From Amoebophrya sp. A120 (lineage: Eukaryota > Sar > Dinophyceae > Syndiniales > Amoebophryaceae), in assembly GCA_905178155.1 (NCBI GenBank), contig CAJINV010000005.1, positions 1,986,054-2,050,053 on the forward strand: a DNA stretch of 64,000 bases, read 5' to 3'. A program made the position numbers and the translations under genes. The notes under the pieces are model-generated. The model saw only the letters and a list, made by a program, of their open reading frames with translations, was not told the DNA's origin and ran no database searches. Positions 36,017 through 45,432 of the stretch are shown here, in pieces (the first letter of the stretch is position 1; every line of letters begins with the position of its first letter).

Positions 36017-37078
36017 TTAGTGATCCTCCCCGTCGTTCTGAAAGACCTCCACCTCGCTTTCTGTCAAACTGAACACGAACTCGAAAAGCGAGGCGGTTTT
36101 CGCATGCAGTACGCGCGCACGGCTTTCCGCAATGCGATCTTCCTCCATGATGCCATCGTCGCCTTCACGACTGCTGGAAGCGCTGGCTCCCCCGTGCGCG
36201 ACAGCGACACCTCCATGGCCTGCAGCATCGTTCTCCTGTAGCTGCCCACTCAGCAAGGTTGGTTGGGGCGCCACGACGGAACAAGGTCCTCCGTCGCCAC
36301 CTGTATCGGACTGGCTCGTTGCAGAAGATGAACAAGTCGAGGACGCGTCGCCGTAATCTTCATCAGCATCGCCATCAGAAGACGAAAGCACATCAGCACT
36401 GGCCTCCTCGAGTGGTCCGTCAGCAACGCACGGGTCTTCGATTTTCGTTGAGCAGGGATCCTCGCTCTTTTTGCTCCAAGTCGGCTCTGCCGTCGCATCA
36501 ACAAACACCTCACCTGCTGCCAGCGTCTTCGCCTTCGAAGAAGTCAAGACACGGGGAAATTTTTCCGTGCCGCCATTTTTCTTTCCGGCGCGGCCACGTC
36601 GCTGCTTCTTCTTTCCTGTTGCATTCGCGTCCTTCATTTTCTGACCCCCTGTTGCATTCGCGTCCTTCTTTTTCTGACCCCCCATCAGGCGCTGGCACCG
36701 AAAGAAGCAACGGCGAAAGAATCCCAAATACCAGGCAAGCCACATGAGCATCACGACAGTGTTCTGGGCCAAGATTCCAAACACAATGGTCCAGGGGTAC
36801 AGGTGCACAAAAGCTCGCAAGTCGTGGTAGTCGTGCGCCGGGCCCTGCAAATCTTCTTCGGAGCGCGCTTTTTTCTTACTTTCGGATGATGAGGAAGTTG
36901 AGGATGCTGAGCTGCGTCCCTCCGCTTGTGCCTCCTCGATGCGCTGCTTCATCCCGTCTTCGGCGGGGCCTGTGCCAAAGGGAGCAGAATCTTTCGTCGT
37001 CGCATCGATCTGGTTTTCCGTGCCACTAACCTGCCCAGACGGTGCTGAAGCAGGCGGGTTGTCACCAACAGGCAGCAT
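36017..37078 (-). CDS. Single-TM protein with acidic Ser-rich tail, unknown
   Basis: 353 aa, no introner. ATG at 37078. An acidic/Ser-rich N-terminal region (KQRIEEAQAEGRSSASS) is followed by one long membrane segment, WTIVFGILAQNTVVMLMWLA with YLGFF. A basic stretch follows with two copies of a GGQKKKDANAT-like repeat (36620-36690) and KKKQRRGRAGKK, and then an acidic low-complexity tail (SSSDGDADEDYGDASST) to the stop at 36017. The topology suggests a type-II or tail-like anchor with a basic juxtamembrane segment. Its ATG lies only 55 bp after the stop of the upstream minus-strand gene, a tight spacing suggestive of a co-directional array. No function can be assigned. Confidence 0.6.
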   Translation of the reverse strand: MLPVGDNPPASAPSGQVSGTENQIDATTKDSAPFGTGPAEDGMKQRIEEAQAEGRSSASSTSSSSESKKKARSEEDLQGPAHDYHDLRAFVHLYPWTIVFGILAQNTVVMLMWLAWYLGFFRRCFFRCQRLMGGQKKKDANATGGQKMKDANATGKKKQRRGRAGKKNGGTEKFPRVLTSSKAKTLAAGEVFVDATAEPTWSKKSEDPCSTKIEDPCVADGPLEEASADVLSSSDGDADEDYGDASSTCSSSATSQSDTGGDGGPCSVVAPQPTLLSGQLQENDAAGHGGVAVAHGGASASSSREGDDGIMEEDRIAESRARVLHAKTASLFEFVFSLTESEVEVFQNDGEDH

Positions 37079-37132
37079 GGAGTGCAAATCTTACACTGGC
37101 TCTGTGATGAATGCGACGAAGGTTGTAGCTTT

Positions 37133-38067
37133 CTACGACGGAAACATCCGCAAGGTATGAAGAGAAAACGTGCATTTTTTCGTCATGCGTGGATGGTGGA
37201 GCCACTTGATTATTCCTTATATTCCTTCGATCGAATCCATAAATAGAGCTACAAATACTTCTTGTTATCCGTTCGCCCTCTTCCTCCTGCCGTATATGTA
37301 TAAAAAACAAACCCATCTCTCATGCAAGATCCAGCAGCACGAAGCAGCTGTACATTCCCGGTCCAGGCATATTTGCAGTGGATAAAGGTCGTGGAACCGC
37401 CATCTTCGGGACCGCGACCGGACAGAGGATGCACAAAGGGGGCCGCACCTTCCAAAAATGACGAAGAACTCCGTAACCTTCCCTCCTCGGGGGATGAGAA
37501 CTGCTCAAAGCGTCGGATCTCGTCTTCAATCCAGCGCAGCCGGGAGAACGGGTCTGAGATTTGTTCAAGCAAGGGGCCGAGTTCACTTTCCACCAACTCT
37601 TCGATGGCTTGCATCTTGTTCTGCAGGTCCAGTACAACCGCGGTGAGAACGTGTTTCTCATTGTCACGAAATAGCGAGTGGCGCAGCGCTTCCTTGTCCG
37701 TCTTCGTGGTCGATTTGTCGCTTTGTGATTTAAGCTTGTTATAGTTTTTTTGGCGGTCTGCATTGTACTGTTGGAGAGGCTGCCTTGCATTTTTGTAGCA
37801 GAACAGGTCGTTAGGGCCGCCGTTCTGGCGGGGGTTGGCGAGCATTCTAACATAGTCCGCGAGGCCCGTAAAGTCGCTCGGTAGTGTATATCCCGTTCGG
37901 CCTCGGATAGAGGGATGATCCGTAGTGTGATTACAAAACCAGGATGTGTGATTGGCTTGAACACATTTGACCCGTGGGGTACGCAGGCGCGAATCCCACG
38001 CGAAGATACATGCAAAGATGAGATTGTTCGACTTTCTGGTTGCCTTTGAAAGAAAAACTGCGATCAC
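37133..38067 (-). CDS. Coiled-coil protein with one introner, unknown
   Basis: The main exon runs from about 38067 to 37385; after an introner a short last exon ends STTLRMFPS at the stop 37133. The sequence is protein-like throughout: a hydrophobic start (NNLIFACIFAWD), several cysteines, then a charged helical region (LTAVVLDLQNKMQAIEELVE; SRLRWIEDEIRRFEQF) resembling the helical half of the 33301-34497 secreted protein (EQ/EN..RR pattern). The frame has no good ATG at its 5' edge (only GTG at 38067), so the true start is probably in an upstream exon. Possible relationship to the secreted protein is inferred from pattern only. Confidence 0.55.
37156..37384. mobile_element. Introner, A-like
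   Basis: 229 bp. Right end CCGGTCCAGGCATATTTGCA is a diverged family A terminus. The left end TATGAAGAGAAAACG is poorly conserved. AAGG flanks both sides. Confidence 0.7.
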
Positions 38068-38699
38068 ATTCTTCCGCCTTCCTACTGGAGAAACAGTGCA
38101 TTTCTTTTGTATTTGTCTGCTTCTGTCCCCTTCCCCTTCATTCTTCCAGAAGGTTTGCGGTTGATTCCTCGATGGCCTTGCTGCAGCCGGAGCTTCCCAC
38201 TCAGTATTTTTACGGTCCTACGCATTGTAGTCGAAAAAATTCTGGGAGAGACGCATTCGTGTCAGCTTCATTTAACGAGGGCATGCGCCTCATATATTAA
38301 CGGACACAATGGGCAAGTAAAAACCCTCCAGCGCTACCAGACCGCGATCGCTACGGCAATTATCGAGGCCAAGTCTTGAAAAATTCGCCGAAGCAATCGG
38401 GCCGGCTGCAACTCAACCCATCAATCGAAACGACACTCTAAGCCTCGCAGGCCGCAAACCGGCCATCGGCTGCCATCCGCTTGCACAGTGTATATATAAT
38501 ACCAAATTTTGCCAAACCTCCGCCACTGCAAAATTTTTACAAAGCTGTCATCCGGGTACTTATTTGGATGGCAGTTGAAGCCTATCAAGCTTTGACGCCT
38601 TCGAGATCTAAAAGCCTTGCTTCCAAATCGGGATTTCGGACAAAGTTAGAAGAAGCAGCCAGAAGCTTCTAGAACTTCCGCGTCTGGTTTGCAGGACAC

Positions 38700-39300
38700 C
38701 AGCCGCGAGCCCGACCTGAAGCGGCTGAAGTCAGGTGGACAGCTGACACGGCGTCCACCTGAGTTCGCTTGGCCTGGCGTCTGCACGAAAACCCAAGTGA
38801 ACTTGAAGTAGAAGTTGACCCGGCGTCTACATTAATTCATTTGACCTAGACCCGGCGTCTACCTCAATTTCAGGTGGACGCTGAGACCTTTGCGCGAAGG
38901 AATGAAACCAGGTGGACACTTGCTCCGATGGTCCCCAGCAATCCAGGTTTGTTGAGCGCCTGACCGGGCACCCACCCGAATTCAAGTTGACACCCGACCC
39001 GACGGACACCGGAAGTCCAGGTGGGTGCCAGGCCCGAAGTCCACCGTGAGCCGGCGTCCACTCGAAATTGAGGCGGACGCTTGGCCCGGCGCCCAATTGA
39101 AATTCACACGGGCGCGCAGATGAACTCAGTAGGCTGTTTGACCTCGCTTCGAATTGAATTTAGGTGGACGCTTCATCCGGCACCCAACTGAATCCAGGTG
39201 GACGCCTGGCCCGACTTCCAACTGAAGTTCAGGCTGGCGCGCGCTTGCCTCGGCTTCCGCCTGAATTCGCTTGGCCCAGCTCTTGCCCAAGTGCTTGATC
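38700..39300. repeat. Degenerate palindromic minisatellite
   Basis: About 600 bp in which CCGGCGTCCACCTGAA and its inverse TTCAGGTGGACGC recur many times at roughly 40-bp spacing, with drift. Each unit is itself partly palindromic, so the array could form many small hairpins. Open frames here are by-products. Confidence 0.8.
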
Positions 39301-39514
39301 CCCACGATGCTAGCAAAGGTCCGCGGACCGGCTACGGTTGCGTCAGCTTCTCAAGAAATTTCTCCAAGCAGCTTTCTGAAGGCCATGCCTGAAGCGCTGC
39401 TTTAATGGATATTCTTAGGGCTGGGTCTCTTGGCTTCGTTTTGATTTTCATTTTTCAAGCCACGCCTTTATGGATGCAAGATAATGATAGTTTCAGTTCA
39501 TGTACTTATATTCT

Positions 39515-40543
39515 TCAAATCAAGTGGTCAGCTGTCTCGCCTCTAACACATCCCGGATTTCGATCGTAAGTTTTCCCGGCTTCTTTAAAAAAGTCCGTGT
39601 TTAAAAGGTCCACCACACTTTCGTATCTGCTGCCTGAGTACGGAACCATGTACACCGTAATGTCCCTTCCTAGCTGTAGGCGGTAGCTGTAGGTATCTAC
39701 CATATAGTGCCTATTTAAAGACCGAAGCATACAAGCCCGGAATATGTTCTCCCAAGCTCGCCGAAAATCAAGATTTGTAGTGCTCTCGGTAGGACCGTTG
39801 CCGTCTGCCAACATCTTCAGGTAAGGTCCGAATACATGCTCGACAAACAAATAGCCGATTTGATAGTAATATCTATCTTTCTGTGCCTTTGTTGCCTGCT
39901 TGTATTTTGTCTCCGCGTTCTCAGCGTCGTAGCCGGAGAGTCTGACGCGCTCTTTGATTTTTGGAGCAAGTTCTTGCAATGTCGGGTCGTCGAGTGTCTT
40001 CGCGTCACCATCACCGACAGAAAAAATTGGTCTCCAGTCGTTCTTGTCTGTGATGTCGAAGTGCACCAGCAACCGGGTCATTTGCGTCTTGTAGTGATCA
40101 ATCTTGTTCTGAGGTACCTGACCTCCATGATTGACTATTAACGTCGCGATTTCCACGGGCAACACATCCAGGACGACATCAACTACAGCCATCACAGCCT
40201 CCTTTGGATCGTTGTTGCACACATCTTGTATCCTTTTAAACTGCTCTTGCTTCTTCGGAAGTTCAGCCCAGCGCGTCAATCTACCTCTTCCAGCCGTCTT
40301 CGCCCAAAATTTACTTCTCTCCAAACTTGCCTCAAGCTTCTGAACCGTGTACCCCTCGTCCCGGAAATACTTTACAAGCTCCTGGCGCCACAAGTTCTGC
40401 TTATGCAATTGAAATCTGTGGTGAGGCAAAGCTTGAAAAATGATACTTTCAGCAGCTACGCCATGCCATGCAAGAGAAAAAAAAGAACTCCGTCCCCGTG
40501 ATGGTCCTACGATCTGCAGCTGAGTTTGAATGATGAACAACAT
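39515..40543 (-). CDS. Putative secreted ~340-aa protein, unknown
   Basis: A single exon open from about 40567; the first ATG is at 40543. It begins with a hydrophobic stretch (LLMLFIIQTQLQIVG) that may be a signal peptide, especially if translation starts in an upstream exon ending at the possible acceptor CTGCAG. The mature region is mixed helical: LWRQELVKYFRDEGYTVQKL, a Val-rich segment (AVVDVVLDVLPVEIATLIVN), HFDITDKNDWRPIFSVGDGD, YQIGYLFVEHVFGPYLKMLA and LNRHYMVDTYSYRLQLGRD. It ends GETADHLI at 39515. No family recognised. Codon use and composition look genuine. Its 5' end overlaps a plus-strand ORF by 14 bp. Confidence 0.6.
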   Translation of the reverse strand: MLFIIQTQLQIVGPSRGRSSFFSLAWHGVAAESIIFQALPHHRFQLHKQNLWRQELVKYFRDEGYTVQKLEASLERSKFWAKTAGRGRLTRWAELPKKQEQFKRIQDVCNNDPKEAVMAVVDVVLDVLPVEIATLIVNHGGQVPQNKIDHYKTQMTRLLVHFDITDKNDWRPIFSVGDGDAKTLDDPTLQELAPKIKERVRLSGYDAENAETKYKQATKAQKDRYYYQIGYLFVEHVFGPYLKMLADGNGPTESTTNLDFRRAWENIFRACMLRSLNRHYMVDTYSYRLQLGRDITVYMVPYSGSRYESVVDLLNTDFFKEAGKTYDRNPGCVRGETADHLI

Positions 40544-41352
40544 CAACAGGCCCGAGAAACGTCGCACTGCAGTAGCTTCGATCGATTGGGGCGAGGTAGG
40601 TCTGTCTCATTTCCGCAGCGGACCCTACTGTTCATACTCTAGGACTGGTGTCCACCACGATTTAGACACCACGAGCAGCCTCGCCTCGTATCTGTCAGAA
40701 AGGAAAAAGCAACAAAAGCAGAGACCAGACCTGCGAAATTCGACTAAGTCTCTTGGTGGGCGAGACATCTTCACGGCAATAGGGCCGCCACCTGGCGCAC
40801 GGCTACAACCAAAGAGCCCAGAACCGGCGATCGCGGTATCGAGTGTGGTCAGACAAGCGCCCTCTTTGCGGGAGGGGGCCTCCCAATTACAGTACAAGCC
40901 AGAGGACCTCCCTTTCAGCGACGCTGGTCTTAAAAGATTGATCAAACCCGGGTGAGTAAAAACATTCTGGTGGGCAGAACTCTGCGAAAAAATGATGCAA
41001 GAACGATGAGAAAGAGAAAACAGACGAGGCAAAGAGTTCCATGGAAAACAAGCACCCCAAAGCTACGCCTTTGCAGTCATCTCGGGAACTTACAGAGCGC
41101 GAAATTTGCAAGTTTAAGTTGCTGCCACGCTTTGCCCTCATGTTCCCGAGCACCCTTTTGTTTCTCTTCTCCTTTTTGTTTGGCTTCACTAGTAAAACTG
41201 CCCACTCCATTGTAGAAGCCGACTCGATGTTGACACCATGGACACGTTGCTGCAAAATGCCTGCTTATCTATTAAAAAACAAGCAAGCAAATATTTCGGC
41301 GGCCCGATCTAAATGGCTCTGGCAACAAGCAAATACCAAGATAGAGGAATGA
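40530..41352 (+). CDS. Doubtful plus-strand gene, two exons
   Basis: ATG at 40530 opens 140 codons of protein-like sequence (SLGGRDIFTAIGPPPGARLQ; YKPEDLPFSDAGLKRLI). This ends at a perfect donor (CCCGG|GTGAGT, about 40949). An acceptor AAAGAG|T near 41034 would join it in frame to MENKHPKATPLQS, which contains a membrane segment (FPSTLLFLFSFLFGF) and stops at 41352. Against it: all confident genes lie on the other strand, and the opposite frame is also partly open. If real, its start overlaps the start of the minus-strand gene. Confidence 0.35.
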
Positions 41353-41701
41353 AGAGTCAATGAGGACGGGGAAGTGACGCCTTTCCCTTCTCTTCTTCAT
41401 CTTTGTCTTTGCGACCAGGGCGAAAACAAAGCGAAAAATTGTGCGCGCTAGAAAGCGTGGAGTGCCACTTATTTTGCCCACACTAGATTGGTGAAATAAG
41501 TAACCCTCGTCCGTGTCGCATGCAGCAGCATCATGTTGGCGATACAATAATATCAATATCTGCTAAAGACTTTTGCGCAGTCTTTTCTAGCTTCACTCTC
41601 CTGTCTAGAGAGAATATTGTTTTGCTTTTTTAATATACAATATGCAGTCTTATTTAATATTAGCAAATGAAAAATGGCCGAAAACGCTCTTCCCACAGGG
41701 C

Positions 41702-42046
41702 TCAAGAGGCGACCTGGGCGCGAGTTCTTGGCCAAGCGGTTCCATTATCTAAACCCCTACTCACATGCATGGCTGCGCTATCATTTTCGTGCGTGAGCCT
41801 CAGCGTCCATAGCCGATCATAAAACTTGCCGTTTCTCGAGGGGCGATTAAAAACGTAATGTACCGGTTTACCAACCAGGTATGTGCCCACAGTGAGCACG
41901 GTCTTCCCCGCAAGGGCAAAGGCCTCCACTGCTGTCTTTGCCTCAGCCGACTTCGCACCATGTCTAAGTCCTTCCGCTGGCGACCAGCTCCTCCTTGTTG
42001 CTGGAGGGATCATTGTCGATCTTCCGCTTCGTCGACTTCTGATCAA
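41702..42046 (-). pseudogene. Exon-like fragment, frame unclear
   Basis: Two different minus frames look coding in sequence. One reads KSTKRKIDNDPSSNKEELVA and then stops. The other continues AKTAVEAFALAGKTVLTVG, KPVHYVFNRPSRNGKFYDR and ends at 41702. This pattern suggests either a small unresolved intron or a frameshifted gene remnant. It is bordered upstream by a decayed introner. No family recognised. Confidence 0.4.
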
Positions 42047-42419
42047 TATACACTGCGTCAAATATGTCTGAGCCTGAAAGACTGCAAATATTCGGCATGC
42101 AGCTTGTACATCATCCAGGAGGCCTGTCCTCACGCATGCGAAAGCGTTGCAGGTTTTGCGCAGGCTTCTTGATGCGCATCCTGCATCGAAAGAAATCCCT
42201 TGTTCGTAATCACTGTGCAAGTGCAACGGTGGACATGACTATACAACTTTTCGTGTTTTTCTGCCCGCGCATCATCATCATCATCATCATCATCATATTG
42301 TCGTGCACTAGGGAAGGACGTGCGGAGACATGATTCTTAATGCGTGACCCAGGCTGCGCGTCACATCCCAATGGAACGCTTCGACTTCAAGACCTCGTCC
42401 CAGACATATCATATCGATA
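42047..42419. mobile_element. Decayed introner, family A
   Basis: Left end TATACACTGCGTCAAATATG with TCTGAGCCTGAAAG, right end CCCAGACATATCATATCG. Flanking repeats are lost. It contains a CAT microsatellite at 42270-42298. Confidence 0.5.
42270..42298. repeat. CAT trinucleotide microsatellite
   Basis: About nine consecutive CAT units interrupt the decayed introner. Confidence 0.95.
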
Positions 42420-42547
42420 TTGTATATATGTATTCTATTTGCAATGCATAAACAAAAGTTGTTGTGCCCGTTGGTCCTCCACGCTCCTTTTTTTACAGCT
42501 GGGCGCAAGATCAAATAGATTCAGGTAGTTCGTACAGGCGAAGTATC

Positions 42548-42632
42548 AATCACGGGGCTCGGCGGAGAAGTAGTTGCTCGTGGTGCTTCTGGCCAACTCC
42601 GACACGCCGACGAGTACTTCCGTTATTTATCC
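42548..42632 (-). CDS. Isolated exon-like segment
   Basis: Reads ITEVLVGVSELARSTTSNYF followed by SAEPRD and a stop. It abuts a family B introner left end at 42633 (ATCCTGATTAAAAACG). I could not find the other end of that element or the upstream exon, so this is only a candidate last exon. Confidence 0.3.
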
Positions 42633-42659
42633 TGATTAAAAACGTACCCGCCTGAGAGT

Positions 42660-44460
42660 TGTAAAGATTGAAAGTCCGCCACACAAATCAAGCGAAAGCC
42701 ACTTTGGGAGCCCTGCGTGACTACAAACTTGGGCCCAGAGTCGGGTTTGGACTGATCAGGACGTCTCTTCAAAAAAATAAAAAAACTTTGAAAACAAAGA
42801 AATGAATACCGTTCGTGAAGAGCCGCGTGAGACGCTTCCCGTGCATGCGCAATCCAGGTTTTCTGTACGAAGATAAGTACGTATTACTACGTTTTCAGGA
42901 GGATGAGTGCTGTTTTCTGAATATTTGGTAAGAGTAGTTCCGTCCCAGCAGAACAGATTACTTAATCGCCGATGGGTAATATCTGGTCTCTAGAACAGAC
43001 GGTCGCGTGACAGACTGGTGTAAGTTCAAGATCAAGTTGTGATTTCAGAATTAAAAATAAACAAATGAGATTTTCTTGGTCGTAAAGCAATAGCCGAACT
43101 TCTTGCGGCATAAAACAATCTCCATTGAAAAGCTTGTCGTAGCTTCGGGTCGGGAATCTGAAAGTGGGTTAATGTAGTTGTCCAGACGCAGCCACGCTGG
43201 CAGTAACCTTTCTCGTATGTACGTCCACGGCAACAGCGGGTGAAAAGGACGAGGAAGTTGTACGCTTTACGAAAAGCACGAAACTTTTTTTGAATGCAAC
43301 CGAATAAACATCGAGGCACAGCAAAACAAGCGTCGAAAAAAAAGTACTGCATAGACTCTACTGCACGTAGTTCCGTAGAGCTCAGTGAAGAACTTCTCTG
43401 GACAAGCCTGTCCACGTTGACGAGCAGAACGAGGGGACAGAAATAAACATGTCACACAACCGAATCTTGTTCACCTAGCTTCCTCGAAGCATTGGCAGGG
43501 GAAACGTCGTCCAGTACGATGTCGCTGCAGTCAAATGTTGCACGAAAGACGAGAGTTGTACCGACATGCGCAAGGAGAGTTCGTTGTACCGAGAATGCCG
43601 CCGAAATTAGGCTTATCCCAAAGCAACACCGAAAATAACGGAGTGCGACATCGCCGAGCTGTACGAAACAAGATTGGAAATACATCAAAAAATGGAACGG
43701 GGACGGGTGTATAAACGCTACGCTTTTTGTTACGACACCCGGTTGACAGAAGGGGGGCAGAGATTTCGTCGCGCTGATGAACAACACTTCTCGAACTTTA
43801 TCGGGGCATAATCGTGATCATCCATCATAAGCCTCCTCTTCAATTTCTGTACTGAAAACGTGACCTTGCAAGAAGCAACGCGAGAGAACCCACGAGACCG
43901 CCATGGGCCGTAATTACTCTTTTTTTTGTCGTAGAAATTCTTTCAGTCTCGCTGCGGATTCAAAGCCAAGAAATTTTCCGCAACTTCGAATGCAAGTAGA
44001 AAACAGCTTCAACACCGTGGTGAGTGTACTTAGTTTCTTGGAAATTCCTTCGCAAAGGTCTTGCGCAATAATTCGCCCCAGTAGAAAGAGTGATAGATTC
44101 ATGGATTATGTGAGGTTTTTCTTGCTTCCAAATCGTCCGGCGTTTTCAGCATGTACTATTCTTGCGTACCAACCGCTTACCAGAACTGCCTCCGCCGCGC
44201 AAGAACTATTCATAAGTTCTCCTCCCTGGGTACAAAAACCGCGTCGAGCTTTTCGTCTGTGTCAACATTCGGCGGGGCGACAAGGGAGATAAACCAGCGT
44301 CGCGAAGGACCGCCACCGCCTGGTCCCGAACTGCCCGCGTTGGCTTCGCTTGTTCTCTACCTCTTGATGTGTCCCAGCCGGTTGCCGCCTTTATTCTGCA
44401 CCGCTGCACAAGTTCATCAAGCTCTTGTTGATCGTTCCAGAAGAACGAACCGTTGTTCCA
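42660..44460. other. Stretch without supported gene
   Basis: Open frames occur on both strands (for example minus 43452-43787), but none has convincing composition or splice context. No introner pair seen. Confidence 0.45.
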
Positions 44461-45400
44461 CTACTTCCGCAGCTCTTCAACATCGTATGCCGCGTACTAT
44501 CGAATGCGAATAGCTCTCGGTCTGGAAGCTTCTGATGCCGGGTAAGGAAACACAGAGACGCCTCAAATGCAGGCCAAGCATGGAAAGCTGCTGAGCAGCT
44601 ACTTGCTAGAAGTTTTGTTTATTGATCATTTTGCACGACAAACTGCGACTTTTCCTAACAGAAGCAAGCTTTTGGCTGGTAATCCGCATGGCAGACTTGA
44701 CACTCATGCTGGCCAGGCATCAAAAGTCTTCGTTCTCCCTTCTACTTCCAGACCGAGACATATTTGCACTGCATACCATCTTGGCCTCGTCGCCAAGTTG
44801 AAGTTGCGAACGCCCAACTCTGCGTGTTCGTGTGGCGTTTGTTGAGAGCCCGGATTAGGAAGTGGTGCCACAACGGCCGACACGAGACGGAAAAGAAGTC
44901 CGTGCAGTTCTTTGGAAATCACGAACGAAGTTCTCGGTACTGTATCCCGTGCAAAAAAAGAAGTGACCAATTGCCAAGAGTTCTTGTCTTTGTAAAATGC
45001 AACTCTGCGTCCCCAGAACGTCCTCTCTCTTTCTACGGCTGTACATGAGATGGGGTTTCAGAATGCAAAGGTTGTATTGAAAGTCTTTAATACGGCTCTT
45101 CAGTGTGATAAGATTAAGTAGAGAGTGAATGCGTGCAGATAGTATTATGTTACCGAAGCATGACCATGATATGTGTGGTGCGGACTTCTAAAGAACAGAA
45201 CTGGGAGAATGCGCAATAACACTTCGACCTTCAGCTTGCCTCATTCTCTACGAAGACTTCACACTGCCTGAATCTGGGGTAATTACTGGAAACGTTCTCT
45301 TCACACAGGATACTTGGACCGATCTCGTACGTGTTTGTTTCCCAGCAACGTGAATCCGCGCGAGCGAGAGGAGGAGAATCACCGGCGCCAAGTTTTACTG
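44461..45400 (-). CDS. Fragmentary gene, 3' exons only
   Basis: The last exon, 44497-44461, reads YAAYDVEELRK and stops. Across an introner it joins an exon (to about 44942) whose frame reads PNPGSQQTPHEHAELGVRNF and NLATRPRW. A second, weaker introner may separate this from a further exon starting near 45313. The 5' end and product are unknown, and an alternative frame in the middle exon is also open. Confidence 0.4.
44498..44775. mobile_element. Introner, family A, diverged
   Basis: 278 bp. Left TATCGAATGCGAATAGCTC with TCGGTCTGGAAG, right TTCCAGACCGAGACATATTT. Flanks CGTAC/CCATC share little. Confidence 0.75.
44943..45312. mobile_element. Possible introner, B-like
   Basis: 370 bp. Ends TATCCCGTGCAAAAAAAGAAG and CTCTTCACACAGGATA are roughly inverted. 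No flanking repeat. Confidence 0.4.
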
Positions 45401-45432
45401 CTCCTGTCCGGGAGACAATAAATCAGTTTGCC

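Noticed and set aside
43452-43787. Minus ORF with Phe/Cys-rich sequence
   Set aside because: No splice context, no recognisable pattern, and overlapping frames are equally open.
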